A stretch of 64,000 bases of DNA from Peptoniphilus_A sp001811425 (GTDB lineage: Bacteria; Bacillota; Clostridia; Tissierellales; Peptoniphilaceae). The position numbers and the translations under genes were made by a program. The stretch spans positions 62,001 through 126,000 of the forward strand of contig NZ_KV804685.1 in the NCBI RefSeq assembly GCF_001811425.1, written 5' to 3'. The notes beneath the pieces are model-generated. The model was not told where the DNA came from. It saw nothing but the letters and a program-made list of their open reading frames with translations, and made no database searches. Positions 26,472 to 35,605 of this stretch are shown here, piece after piece. Position 1 is the first letter of the stretch, and each line of letters begins with the position of its first letter.

Positions 26472-27140
26472 TTGAAAATAAAAACCTATGAAAATTTGCA
26501 CGAGACTTTTTTAGTTTTATTTTTTATAACAATTGCAGGTGGCTTTCAAGATGCCTACTCCTACTTAATGAGGGGGAAGGTCTTCGCCAATGCACAGACG
26601 GGAAATATTGTACTTCTCTTCAAAAATATTGTTGACTTAAATTTTAAGGCATCAATTTCATATTTAATACCAGTCATAGCCTTTGCCTTTGGCGTATATG
26701 TTGCAGTTTGTTTTGAATATGCTATCGAAAAGAAAATTCTTCATTGGCGTCAATACATAGTTGCCTTTGAAATAATTATTATGGTAATTGTTGCACTTAT
26801 TCCTGAAAATTTAAACAATCTTGCCAATGCCCTACTTTCTTTTTCCTGTGCCATGCAAGTTTATTCCTTTAAGAAAATTTATGGACTTAACTTTGCAACT
26901 ACAATGTGTATAGGAAATCTTAGGAGCGCCACAGAAAATCTTTCCAAGTACCACATAACAAGAGATAGAGAATACCTTGAAAAATCAAAAAAATATTACA
27001 CAGTAATTTTAATTTTTGGCATGGGAGCAGCTCTTGGCTATATTACATCAGATTTTTTTGGCATTAAGTCTATATTAATTGCAGCAGCCTTCCTTACAAT
27101 CTCTTTTATAATTTTATTTTTTGAAGAGAGAGCTAAATAA
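26472..27140 (+). CDS. DUF1275 (YoaK-like) membrane protein
   Basis: An integral membrane protein with about six hydrophobic helices. The first helix and loop, LVLFFITIAGGFQDAYSYLMRGKVFANAQTGN, carry the family signature in which the helix is followed by F...N.QTGN. Function is unknown; some treat the family as small-molecule transporters. The start is TTG 26472: GAGGTGATT is the ribosome site and not a GTG start codon at 26463. About 222 aa. Separate from the pur operon by a terminator. Confidence 0.87.
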   Translation: MKIKTYENLHETFLVLFFITIAGGFQDAYSYLMRGKVFANAQTGNIVLLFKNIVDLNFKASISYLIPVIAFAFGVYVAVCFEYAIEKKILHWRQYIVAFEIIIMVIVALIPENLNNLANALLSFSCAMQVYSFKKIYGLNFATTMCIGNLRSATENLSKYHITRDREYLEKSKKYYTVILIFGMGAALGYITSDFFGIKSILIAAAFLTISFIILFFEERAK

Positions 27141-27310
27141 GAATAAGCTTTAAATTAATAGATAGGTAATTATCTTAAATTTTTACATAAGAAAAAATTT
27201 TACTATTTTATATTTTATTTATTAATATGAAAGAGTGAAAACCTTTTAAATTTGAATTTAAATTGATTTCTTAAAATAAAGGTAAAACTTTTCCATAATA
27301 GTAAGTATAG

Positions 27311-27316
27311 TATAAT
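27311..27316 (+). promoter_or_regulatory. possible -10 element in the long intergenic region
   Basis: TATAAT at 27311-27316 with a weak TTTTCC-like region 17 bases upstream. It would start a roughly 120-nt transcript ending at the hairpin at 27418-27446. Weak evidence alone. Confidence 0.35.
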
Positions 27317-27322
27317 AGCCTT

Positions 27323-27446
27323 AATTTTATAAAAAAATCCTTTTGATTTAATTGGCTGAAATCAAATATAATTTTTTCGAAATTTTTAAAAAGGGCAAAA
27401 TTTTGCCTTATATCAAGGTCTGAGCACAGTTTGCCCAGACTTTTTT
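27323..27446 (+). ncRNA. candidate small RNA or abortive leader (no protein gene)
   Basis: Within the 640-bp gene-free stretch 27141-27781, a segment bounded by TATAAT upstream and a terminator downstream contains three potential hairpins. These are TTGATTT/AAATCAA (27345-27367 region), AAGGGCAAAATTTTGCCTT and the terminator. No ribosome site plus ORF is present. I recognise no Rfam-like family; it could equally be a transcript leader or random structure in AT-rich DNA. Confidence 0.3.
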
Positions 27447-27449
27447 ATT
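27418..27449 (+). terminator. terminator-like hairpin in the intergenic region
   Basis: GTCTGAGC, loop ACAGTTT, GCCCAGAC (one A-C mismatch), followed by TTTTTT. The rest of 27141-27781 is very AT-rich and gives no other clear signal apart from the promoter at 27704. Confidence 0.7.
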
Positions 27450-27703
27450 GCAGGATTATTTATTGGTGTAAAGGAGAAAAAGGAAAAAGGATTATTTTTT
27501 TAGAAAGACTATTTATATTATTAATAATTTGTATTTTAAAAATCCTCTATTTAAATTGTTGAAAAATATTATCAAAAATTTGCATTTTTTCAGAAGATTA
27601 TTTGTAAGAAATATATCAAAATTAAATTTTACTTTGTGTAAATATTAGGTAAAATTTTTGTATTTAAAAAATTCCTTTGTATGTTCATATATTGAGAATA
27701 ATA

Positions 27704-27732
27704 TTGACCTTTGCTATTTAATGTGATAAAAT
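27704..27732 (+). promoter_or_regulatory. strong promoter for the DUF3798 ABC transporter
   Basis: TTGACC (27704-27709), exactly 17 bases, TAAAAT (27727-27732) with an extended TGA before it. The start codon is 49 bases downstream, with an AGAGGTG ribosome site. Confidence 0.82.
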
Positions 27733-27781
27733 CTCTTTAATTTATAAACCAATATTAAATAAATTAGAAGAGGTGTAAAAA

Positions 27782-29134
27782 ATGAAAGTAAAATTTAAGA
27801 GGTTTATGGGTATTATGATGCTATTATTAGCAATTATCGCTTTTAGCGGTTGTCAAAAAGTTGACAATGGAGCTAAAGAAGAAGGCAAAGAAGCTAATGT
27901 TGCTGCTGCCGATGTCAAAGAAGATGGCGTTAAAGCGCAATTTGAAGCTCTTAAAGATGGCGAAGAATTCCATATTGGAATTATAACTGGTACAGTATCA
28001 CAAGGTGAAGATGAGTTCCGTGCTGCTCAAAAAGCTATTGAACTTTATGGTTCTGCTGATGAAGGCGGAGTTATTAAACACGACACTTATCCAGACAGAT
28101 TTGAAGCTGAGCAAGAAACTACAATTTCAAAAATTGTAGCTATGGCAGATGACCCTCTAATGAAAGCTGTAATTGTAAATCAATCAGTTCCAGGAACTGT
28201 AGCAGCCTTTAATCAAATTAGAGAAAAAAGACCTGATATCATTCTTGTAAACTTAGTTGCACAAGAAGATACAGTAATGGTAGAAAAAGCAGCTGACCTA
28301 GTAATGGATGCTGATAATGTTTCCAGAGGTTACAGAATTATTGCTGCAGCTAAGGAAATGGGAGCTACTAAATTTGCCCACATCACTTTCCCTAGACACA
28401 TGTCTATTGAACTTTTAGCTCTTAGAAGAGCTATCATGGAAGAAGCTTGTAAGGACCTAGGACTTGAATTTATTTCACTTAACGCACCAGATCCAACAAC
28501 TGATATTGGTATCCCAGGAGCACAACAATATGTAGCTGAAAATATTCAACCTTGGATTGACAAGTATGGTAAAGACACTGCTTTCTTCTGTACAAATGAT
28601 GCACATACTGAGCCACTTCTTAGAGGTGTTGCAGCTGGTGGAGCTATCTTTGTAGAACAAGATTTACCATCTCCAATCATGGGTTATCCAAAGGCATTCT
28701 CTGTTGATATTAAAGATATGGCAGGAGATTGGCAAGCAATCAACGCTGCTGTTGAAAAAGCTGTTATTGAAAAAGGCGGCGACAAGAGAATGGGTACTTG
28801 GGCTTATTCATTAGGTTATTCACTAACTCTTGGTGCACTTGATCATGTAATGGATGTTCTTAAGGGACAAGGAGAACTTCTTAACCAAGAACAAATCGTA
28901 AGTGCTATTGAAAAATATACTGAAGGTGCTAAATGGATGGTTGAAAACTATATAGATAGAGCTTCTGGAGAAAAGAAAGAAAATCACTTCTTACTATCTC
29001 AAGACACTTATGTATATGGTAGAGGTTACCTAGGTATGGATAAAGTTGAAGTTCCTGAAAAATACATGAATCTTAATGTTGATTTAGATGCTATTGAAGC
29101 TGCTCAAGAACAAGCTGAAGGACAAGCTAAATAA
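27782..29134 (+). CDS. DUF3798 substrate-binding lipoprotein of an ABC importer
   Basis: A 450-aa lipoprotein with signal MKVKFKRFMGIMMLLLAIIAF and lipobox FSGC, then a periplasmic-binding-protein fold: FHIGIITGTVSQGEDEFRAA, AVIVNQSVPGTVAAFNQIREKRPDIILVNL, ITFPRHMSIELL and AFFCTNDAHTEPLLRG. I recognise this as the DUF3798 family. The substrate is unknown; partners resemble ribose/nucleoside (CUT2-type) transporters. It is followed by a hairpin and then the ATPase and two permeases, a complete importer. The strong promoter and the hairpin suggest the binding protein is made in excess. Confidence 0.9.
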   Translation: MKVKFKRFMGIMMLLLAIIAFSGCQKVDNGAKEEGKEANVAAADVKEDGVKAQFEALKDGEEFHIGIITGTVSQGEDEFRAAQKAIELYGSADEGGVIKHDTYPDRFEAEQETTISKIVAMADDPLMKAVIVNQSVPGTVAAFNQIREKRPDIILVNLVAQEDTVMVEKAADLVMDADNVSRGYRIIAAAKEMGATKFAHITFPRHMSIELLALRRAIMEEACKDLGLEFISLNAPDPTTDIGIPGAQQYVAENIQPWIDKYGKDTAFFCTNDAHTEPLLRGVAAGGAIFVEQDLPSPIMGYPKAFSVDIKDMAGDWQAINAAVEKAVIEKGGDKRMGTWAYSLGYSLTLGALDHVMDVLKGQGELLNQEQIVSAIEKYTEGAKWMVENYIDRASGEKKENHFLLSQDTYVYGRGYLGMDKVEVPEKYMNLNVDLDAIEAAQEQAEGQAK

Positions 29135-29147
29135 TTATTTTATAAGA

Positions 29148-29190
29148 AAAATTAAAGTCAACGGGCTACCGTTGATTTTAATTTTATTTT
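29148..29190 (+). terminator. intercistronic hairpin between binding protein and ATPase genes
   Basis: A 17-bp stem, left 29148-29164, loop GCTA, right 29169-29185, followed by an A/T-rich tract (ATTTT). Probably a partial terminator or mRNA-stabilising hairpin that lowers expression of the membrane components relative to the binding protein. Confidence 0.78.
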
Positions 29191-29210
29191 AAGAAGATGG
29201 AGGGATTTTG

Positions 29211-30806
29211 TTGACAAACAGTTTACTTGAAGTCAAAAATGTCAGCAAGAGTTTTGGCGAAAACGCCGTCTTAAAGGATGTTAATTTCAACCTTCAAAAG
29301 GGAGAAATTTTGGGACTTGTTGGTGAAAATGGTGCCGGTAAGTCCACTCTTATGAATATAATTTTCGGAATGGAAGTTATTAAAGACACAGGCGGCTATA
29401 ACGGTGAAATTTATTTTGACGGAAAATTAATTGACTTCAAAAACCCAATTGACGCCTTAAATGCAGGCATAGGCATGGTACATCAAGAATTTAGTTTAAT
29501 CCCTGGATTTACAGTTGCAGAAAATATTACTCTCGATATGGAGAAGACAAATTCCTCTGTAATTTCTAAAATTTTTGGTAAAAAACTAGAGAGTATAGAT
29601 GCTAAAGAAAATATTAGAATAGCAGGTAAGTCTCTCGACACTTTGGAAGTTAGCATTGATACTAATGCTTTAGTTTCCGAAATGCCTGTTGGTCACAAGC
29701 AATTTATTGAAATTGCTAGGGAAATGACAAGAAAAGATGTTAAGTTAATAATTATGGATGAGCCAACTGCTGTACTTACAGAAACTGAAGCTAATAACCT
29801 TATTGCTTCACTAAGGACACTAGCAGATCTTGGCATTTCTATAATTTTCATCACTCACAGACTTCGTGAAATCATAAATGTATGTGATCAAGTCGTTGTA
29901 CTTAGAGATGGTGAAATAATTGAAGACAGAAAGAATGAAAATCTATCTATTGAACAAATTGCTAAATGGATGGTTGGTAGAGATGATGAATCAAAGAAGA
30001 TAGCTGTAGAGAAAGTGGATAAGAATTTAGATGAAAATGACCACATTCTTGAAATTGAAAACCTCTGGGTTGATATGCCTGGTGAAGCTGTCTACGATGT
30101 AAGTCTTTCTGTTATAAGAGGAGAAATTTTAGGCATTGCTGGTCTTGCTGGTCAAGGTAAACTTGGTATTCCAAATGGAATTTTGGGCACTTATCCAGTA
30201 GGTGGCAAGCTAATTTATAATGGCAAAGAATTAAAACTTGGCGATACTTTAGATATTTTGAGAAATAAAATTGCCTTTGTTTCTGAAGATAGAAGAGGTG
30301 TAGGTCTTTTATTGGAAGAGCCAATTTTTTGGAATATAGCTTTTAATGCTATGCAAGTTCAAGAAAAGTTTATCAAAAGAGTTCTTGGATTTAAGTTTAG
30401 AGATGAAGCTAAGATGAAAGAGCTATCCAATGAATACATTGAATCTCTTCACATAAAGACAACTGGTCCAGAACAAAAGGCAGGAAACCTATCTGGTGGA
30501 AACCAACAAAAGATTTGTCTTGCTAAAGCTTTTGCCATGGAACCAGACCTTTTATTTGTATCTGAACCTACTAGAGGTATAGACATTGGTGCAAAGGAAC
30601 TTGTACTAGATGCCTTAAAAGAAAGTAATGAAAAGGACAATACAACTATTGTCATGGTTTCATCAGAACTTGAAGAACTTAGAAGTATATGTAATAGAAT
30701 TGCTGTTATTTGTGAAGGGAAAATCGCAGGTATTTTACCAGCGAATGCTGAAGCAACAGAATTTGGACTTCTAATGAGTGGAGAAGTGGAGGCAGTAAAT
30801 GACTAA
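29211..30806 (+). CDS. ABC transporter ATP-binding protein (duplicated, RbsA/CUT2-like)
   Basis: About 531 aa with two nucleotide-binding domains in tandem, cytosolic face of the membrane. Domain 1: Walker A GLVGENGAGKSTLMN, Q-loop GMVHQEFSL, Walker B LIIMDEPTAVL. Domain 2: a degenerate Walker A (IAGLAGQGKLGIPNGIL), signature LSGGNQQK and Walker B LLFVSEPTRGIDIG. As in RbsA/MglA, one domain is probably hydrolytically weak. TTG 29211 is chosen as start over TTG 29208 because its spacing from TGGAGGG is better. It overlaps the first permease by 8 bp. Confidence 0.93.
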   Translation: MTNSLLEVKNVSKSFGENAVLKDVNFNLQKGEILGLVGENGAGKSTLMNIIFGMEVIKDTGGYNGEIYFDGKLIDFKNPIDALNAGIGMVHQEFSLIPGFTVAENITLDMEKTNSSVISKIFGKKLESIDAKENIRIAGKSLDTLEVSIDTNALVSEMPVGHKQFIEIAREMTRKDVKLIIMDEPTAVLTETEANNLIASLRTLADLGISIIFITHRLREIINVCDQVVVLRDGEIIEDRKNENLSIEQIAKWMVGRDDESKKIAVEKVDKNLDENDHILEIENLWVDMPGEAVYDVSLSVIRGEILGIAGLAGQGKLGIPNGILGTYPVGGKLIYNGKELKLGDTLDILRNKIAFVSEDRRGVGLLLEEPIFWNIAFNAMQVQEKFIKRVLGFKFRDEAKMKELSNEYIESLHIKTTGPEQKAGNLSGGNQQKICLAKAFAMEPDLLFVSEPTRGIDIGAKELVLDALKESNEKDNTTIVMVSSELEELRSICNRIAVICEGKIAGILPANAEATEFGLLMSGEVEAVND

Positions 30807-31875
30807 AAAGAAAAGTTTAATTAACAAAATTGGAATTCCACGACTTATTATTGGAGTCTTCTTACTAATTCTTTTTATTGCAGCTCCAATGGCTGGCGTT
30901 TCATTAGTCGATTCTATTGACAATGTTCTTTCAAGATTTGGTATGTTTTCAGTTTTAGTTTTATCCCTTGTTCCAATGGTACAATCTGGTTGTGGACTTA
31001 ACTTTGGTATCCCAATTGGAGTTGTAGCGGGAATTCTTGGTGGTGTAACTTCAATTGAATTTGGTTTTACAGGTTTTAAAGGGATTTTCATAGCAATGCT
31101 ATTTGCATCTCTTATAGCAGTTGTGTTTGGATTTTTCTACGGACTACTTTTAAATAGAATTAAGGGCGATGAAATGCTTATTGCAACTTATGTTGGATAT
31201 TCATTCACAGCTTTTATGTGTATTGCCTATTTAATTCTTCCTTACAAGAATCCAGTTTCTGTTTTAAGTTATGGAGGAAAGGGACTATCCCAACAAATTC
31301 CAGTTGCAGATTATTGGATGAAGTCAAAAATTTTGGAAGATGGCACTAAGGTAACTGTTGGTGTATTAAATAACTTTTTAAGTATTAATATACTTGGTGT
31401 TAAAATTCCTGTGGGTATGTTTTTATTATTTGCACTTATGGCATTTATTGTATGGGCATTTTTCAAGACAAAAACTGGTACTGCAATGACAGCTGTAGGA
31501 TCTAACTCAGAATATGCAAAGGCTGCTGGTATTCACATTAACAAGGTAAGACTTGTTTCTGTAATTCTTTCAACAGTTATTGCTGCCATCGGTATTGTTA
31601 TTTACCAACAATCCTATGGTTTTATACAACTTTACCAAGCGCCACTTTCCTTTACATTCCAAACAGTAGCTGCACTATTAATAGGTGGTGCAAGTATTAA
31701 CAAGGCATCAATTCCAAATGTTATAATTGGTACATTTTTATTCCAAGGTGTAATTACACTTACTCCTACTGTAATAAATGGTGCATTAAATATTGATATT
31801 TCAGAAATATTAAGAATGATAATCACAAATGGAATGATAATTTACGCACTAACAAGGAGGAGTAAAGATGAATAA
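30799..31875 (+). CDS. ABC transporter permease 1 (BPD_transp_2 family)
   Basis: A 358-aa polytopic membrane protein with about 8-10 helices of the branched-chain/ribose permease type. GCGLNFGIPIGVVAGILGG near the N-terminus and TAVGSNSEYAKAAGIHINKVRL, the cytoplasmic coupling loop contacting the ATPase, are characteristic. Overlaps the ATPase gene by 8 bp and the second permease by 8 bp, so the three are translationally coupled. Confidence 0.92.
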   Translation: MTKKKSLINKIGIPRLIIGVFLLILFIAAPMAGVSLVDSIDNVLSRFGMFSVLVLSLVPMVQSGCGLNFGIPIGVVAGILGGVTSIEFGFTGFKGIFIAMLFASLIAVVFGFFYGLLLNRIKGDEMLIATYVGYSFTAFMCIAYLILPYKNPVSVLSYGGKGLSQQIPVADYWMKSKILEDGTKVTVGVLNNFLSINILGVKIPVGMFLLFALMAFIVWAFFKTKTGTAMTAVGSNSEYAKAAGIHINKVRLVSVILSTVIAAIGIVIYQQSYGFIQLYQAPLSFTFQTVAALLIGGASINKASIPNVIIGTFLFQGVITLTPTVINGALNIDISEILRMIITNGMIIYALTRRSKDE

Positions 31876-33019
31876 GAAATTTAATTTTAAAGAATTTTTA
31901 TACAGATTTATGGTTCCTATATTGTTTATAATTATAGTTGTTGTTGGTCTTATAATTGCAAAACCACCACTATCTTATATAACAAATGAACTTTCCAAGA
32001 GAATGATAAGAAATACATTCCTTGTACTTTCTCTTATCATACCGATTATTGCTGGTATGGGTATCAACTTTGGTATTCCACTTGGAGCAATGGCTGGTCA
32101 AATTGGAATAATTTTTGCACAAGACTGGGGCTTTACTGGAGCAACTGGACTTTTAATAGCTGCTCTTATTGGAACTCCGATTGCAGTTTTACTTGGTCAA
32201 TTTTCTGGAAGAGTTTTAAATAGAGCAAGAGGAAGAGAAATGATTACATCAATGATGCTTGCCTTCTTTATCCTAGGATGGTACATGCTTTTCCTATTGT
32301 ACTTCTGCGGAACTTTAATTCCAATGAGAACAAGAGCCATGGTATTATCATCAGGTTATGGTATTAAAAACTCCATTACCCTTGCATCTGCCCAAGGCTT
32401 TGACAATATTTTAAAATTCAGAATTAATATTCCTATTACTGCAAAACATCAAATTTTATTTGATGTGCCAGTAGTTACAATTTTAATTATTGCTTTACTT
32501 TGCGCATTTATCGTATGGTTTAGAAACACTAAACTTGGTCACGATATGAAGGCAGTTGGACAAGATCAATTTGTATCTTCCAACGCAGGTATGAACTCTG
32601 ATAAAATCAGAATTGCATCTATAGTAATGTCAACTGTACTTGCTTGCTATGGACAAATTATTTATCTTCAAAATATTGGTACACTTGCAACTTATGCAGG
32701 TCAAGACCAAGCAGCACTTTACGCTGCAGCATCAATCCTTGTTGGTGGTGCATCTGTATCCAAGGCATCAATTCCAAATGTAATCTTAGGTACTGCACTA
32801 TTCCACTTGATGTTTATCGTTCTTCCACAAGCAGGAAGAGTTTTAACAGGCGATGCCATGATGGGTGAATATTTTAGAACATTTATCTCCTACGGCGTTG
32901 TTACTCTTGCACTTATTCTTCACGCTTTTGAAAGAAAGAGAGAACTTGAAGCAAATAGGTTGAAGATGCGAGAAGATAGATTAAATGAAAATAAAAAAGA
33001 AGAAGTTGCTGATAATTAA
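31868..33019 (+). CDS. ABC transporter permease 2 (BPD_transp_2 family)
   Basis: A 383-aa polytopic protein paralogous to the preceding permease: MGINFGIPLGAMAGQIGI and KAVGQDQFVSSNAGMNSDKIRI are the equivalent blocks. The two form a heterodimeric channel. It has a charged C-terminal tail (ERKRELEANRLKMREDRLNENKKEE). RBS AGGAGGAGTAAAG lies within the end of permease 1. Terminator at 33049. Confidence 0.92.
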   Translation: MNKKFNFKEFLYRFMVPILFIIIVVVGLIIAKPPLSYITNELSKRMIRNTFLVLSLIIPIIAGMGINFGIPLGAMAGQIGIIFAQDWGFTGATGLLIAALIGTPIAVLLGQFSGRVLNRARGREMITSMMLAFFILGWYMLFLLYFCGTLIPMRTRAMVLSSGYGIKNSITLASAQGFDNILKFRINIPITAKHQILFDVPVVTILIIALLCAFIVWFRNTKLGHDMKAVGQDQFVSSNAGMNSDKIRIASIVMSTVLACYGQIIYLQNIGTLATYAGQDQAALYAAASILVGGASVSKASIPNVILGTALFHLMFIVLPQAGRVLTGDAMMGEYFRTFISYGVVTLALILHAFERKRELEANRLKMREDRLNENKKEEVADN

Positions 33020-33048
33020 TATTAATGTAATTTCAAAATTTATATTAA

Positions 33049-33080
33049 AAAATTGCTCAAGAATACTTGGGCAATTTTTT
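33049..33080 (+). terminator. Rho-independent terminator of the ABC transporter operon
   Basis: AAAATTGCTCAAG, loop AATA, CTTGGGCAATTTT followed by further T's. Confidence 0.9.
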
Positions 33081-33163
33081 GCGTTTTATAGACTTATAAT
33101 TAATGTTTTCTAAAAATAATTTTCTTGCTTATAACTACAAAGAATTTTAAATAAAAATTGGAA

Positions 33164-34027
33164 TTAAATATCTATATATTTATTATTTTCCATGATAAAG
33201 GGCGGCGCTACATTGGGGTCCTTGTAGTCCTCAAACTTTTCCTTTAAGTACTTGTAGCAGGACTCCTTGTCAGAAAATTTTATTGCCTGATAGGGCTCTT
33301 CAAAGGAAATTTTTTCTATAAACAAATATTCTTTTTCAAGGGGAAGCAGAACTCCAATATGACCAATAAAAAGATAATCGCCGTCTAAATTGTCATGAAG
33401 GACTACAGAAAGCATCTTAATTTTTTCAGGGAAGCTGAAATTTGATAAAAATTCCGACATAAGATCTCCTTGAAGCTTCGGATCCTTGCTACTTTTTGTT
33501 GAAACTCTTGAAAACAAGCCTTTAAAATTTTTAAATTCCTCATCAGTAAATAAATTTGAATTTTTAATTGCTTCTTCGTCCATAAAAAGTAGGTCGTCAT
33601 CAATTTTTGTCTCTATCTTAAATTTCATCTCATACTTTAAAAGTAAAAAGGAATTAATTCTACAATTTGTGTCGGGAAAATCGTGTTTGAGCTTACTTCT
33701 CTCATCAATAATTTTGCCAGTATCAATATTTATACTAGATAAGCTTTTAAAATCGCCAGTGAGAAGATTATGTGATATGCCTTTGTTATAATCTCTTACA
33801 AGAGCAGCAAACTTTTCCAGGCTTTGGCTATTCACACTTCCATCAAGGGAATTTTTAACAAAATCTAAAGTCTTTTCATCATTTAAATTAGAAATTTCTG
33901 GCTCTCCTATTTTTTCTTCAATCATTTCTCCATTATCAATATTATTTTTATTTGTTAAATTATTTTTTGCACAGGCTGATGTAAGAAATGCAAGGCAAGC
34001 AAATAAAATTAAAATTTTTCTTTTCAT
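33164..34027 (-). CDS. lipoprotein of unknown function
   Basis: A 287-aa predicted lipoprotein (MKRKILILFACLAFLTSACAKN, lipobox TSAC). The mature part is charged and soluble, with no motif I recognise. The gene runs against its neighbours, is monocistronic, and is divergent from dpaL across 156 bp. Ribosome site GGAGGT precedes ATG. Function cannot be assigned. Confidence 0.8.
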   Translation of the reverse strand: MKRKILILFACLAFLTSACAKNNLTNKNNIDNGEMIEEKIGEPEISNLNDEKTLDFVKNSLDGSVNSQSLEKFAALVRDYNKGISHNLLTGDFKSLSSINIDTGKIIDERSKLKHDFPDTNCRINSFLLLKYEMKFKIETKIDDDLLFMDEEAIKNSNLFTDEEFKNFKGLFSRVSTKSSKDPKLQGDLMSEFLSNFSFPEKIKMLSVVLHDNLDGDYLFIGHIGVLLPLEKEYLFIEKISFEEPYQAIKFSDKESCYKYLKEKFEDYKDPNVAPPFIMENNKYIDI

Positions 34028-34183
34028 CTTACCTCCAAGAATTAAATTATCAAAGTAGATTATACAATAAATAATATTTTTTCTAAATGATATCTTGCAT
34101 AAATAAGTGCCAAAAAAACATAAACATATCTTTTACATAATTATAATGATAAACTAATAACATAAGATGAAAGCAGGTGGGAC

Positions 34184-35383
34184 ATGGATAAATTTAACTT
34201 AACTTATATTGAAAATAAAAATATTTATGCAGATATTTCTGACTTTAATTATGATTCTGCAAAAATTGTTAATAATTTTCACAAGTCCTTTGACATCTAT
34301 GAAAAGACTCCTCTAGTGGACTTGAAAAATTTAGCAGAGGAAATTGGACTAAGGAAATTTTTTGTAAAGGATGAATCCTATAGATTTGGATTAAATGCCT
34401 TTAAGGTCCTTGGTGCAAGTTATGCCATAGCAAGTTATATAGGAGAAAAAATTGGATTAAGTGAAAATAATTTAACTTTTGATGAAATAACTTCAGATGA
34501 GACAAAGAAAAAACTGGGGGAAATAATTTTCACCACTGCAACAGATGGCAATCACGGTCGCGCTGTAGCTTGGACTGCAAATAAACTTGGTCAAAGGTCA
34601 AAAGTCTTTATGCCAAAGGGGACTACTCTTGAGAGATTAGAAAACATTAGGAGAGAAAATTCTGACGCCAATATTATGGAGGAAAATTATGACGACTGCG
34701 TGAGGCTTGCTGCAAAATTTGCAAGAGAAAATAAGGGCGTCTTAATTCAAGATACTTCCTGGCAAGGTTACACTGAAGTCCCAAAAAACATTATGAAGGG
34801 CTATATGACCATGGCTTATGAAGCTTTTATGGACTTAAAGGAAAAAGAAATGCTTCCAACTCATATTTTCTTGCAGACAGGTGTTGGCTCTATGGCAGCA
34901 TCAATGACTGCATTTTTTAGAAATGTAATGAAGGAGAATCCTCCAAAAATTATTATTGTGGAGCCTAATAAGGCAAATTGCCTTTACAGAACTGCCCATG
35001 CCAATGATGGCAGGCTTCATTTTGTAAAGGGCCATCTCAACTCAATAATGGCGGGACTAAACTGTGGTGAGCCAGTTACTATTGGTTGGCCTATTTTAGA
35101 GTCCTATGCTGATTATTTTTTGTCAGTAGATGATTATTACACTGCCCTTGGCATGAGAATTTTAGGAAATAGTATTGGAGATGATAGAAAAATTATTTCT
35201 GGTGAATCAGGTGCTGTGACTACTGGCATTGTTTATGAACTCATGAAAGGCGAAGATCTAAGGGAATATAGAGAGAAGATTGGCTTAGACAAAGATTCAC
35301 TTGTTCTATGTTTTTCAACAGAAGGGGACACAGACAAGAAAACTTACAGAGAAATAGTTTGGCGTGGAAGGTATAATAGTTAA
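34184..35383 (+). CDS. dpaL: diaminopropionate ammonia-lyase
   Basis: PLP enzyme (fold type II) cleaving 2,3-diaminopropionate to pyruvate and two ammonia; cytosolic. The PLP lysine lies in FGLNAFKVLGASYA (Lys74). ATDGNHGRAVAWTA is the phosphate-binding region and GVGSMAASMTAFFR the glycine loop. Length 399 aa matches YgeX/DpaL. RBS GCAGGTGGG. Its usual neighbours (ygeW/ygeY-type) are absent here, so it appears to work alone. A terminator follows. Confidence 0.93.
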   Translation: MDKFNLTYIENKNIYADISDFNYDSAKIVNNFHKSFDIYEKTPLVDLKNLAEEIGLRKFFVKDESYRFGLNAFKVLGASYAIASYIGEKIGLSENNLTFDEITSDETKKKLGEIIFTTATDGNHGRAVAWTANKLGQRSKVFMPKGTTLERLENIRRENSDANIMEENYDDCVRLAAKFARENKGVLIQDTSWQGYTEVPKNIMKGYMTMAYEAFMDLKEKEMLPTHIFLQTGVGSMAASMTAFFRNVMKENPPKIIIVEPNKANCLYRTAHANDGRLHFVKGHLNSIMAGLNCGEPVTIGWPILESYADYFLSVDDYYTALGMRILGNSIGDDRKIISGESGAVTTGIVYELMKGEDLREYREKIGLDKDSLVLCFSTEGDTDKKTYREIVWRGRYNS

Positions 35384-35463
35384 AATTTTTTTATTTTTTA
35401 AAATTTACTAACCTAAATTTTTGAAAAGATTAATGTTTATAAAATTTAATATATGAAGTTTTT

Positions 35464-35491
35464 AGACTTTGCATAAGGCAGAGTCTTTTTT
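35464..35491 (+). terminator. Rho-independent terminator after dpaL
   Basis: AGACTTTGC, loop ATAAG, GCAGAGTCT followed by TTTTT. Confidence 0.88.
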
Positions 35492-35531
35492 ACTTACTCT
35501 AAAAAATTTTTAAAATAAAAATAAAAAAGTG

Positions 35532-35560
35532 TTGAACTTTATTTACAAAAGGGGTATTAT
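35532..35560 (+). promoter_or_regulatory. promoter of the tetR-mmpL operon
   Basis: TTGAAC (35532-35537), 17-base spacer, TATTAT (35555-35560). Confidence 0.68.
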
Positions 35561-35574
35561 ATTTTTTGAAAAGA

Positions 35575-35587
35575 TGAACGATGTTCA
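35575..35587 (+). promoter_or_regulatory. putative TetR operator
   Basis: TGAAC-GAT-GTTCA, a perfect 5-bp inverted repeat with a 3-bp spacer, beginning 14 bases after the -10 element in the initially transcribed region and 19 bases before the tetR start codon. Position and symmetry suit autorepression by the TetR-type regulator just downstream. Confidence 0.6.
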
Positions 35588-35605
35588 GTTTTTAAGGGAG
35601 GATAT

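Noticed and set aside
33020..33163. A gene between the ABC transporter and the minus-strand lipoprotein
   Set aside because: Only a terminator and AT-rich sequence, with no ORF of note.
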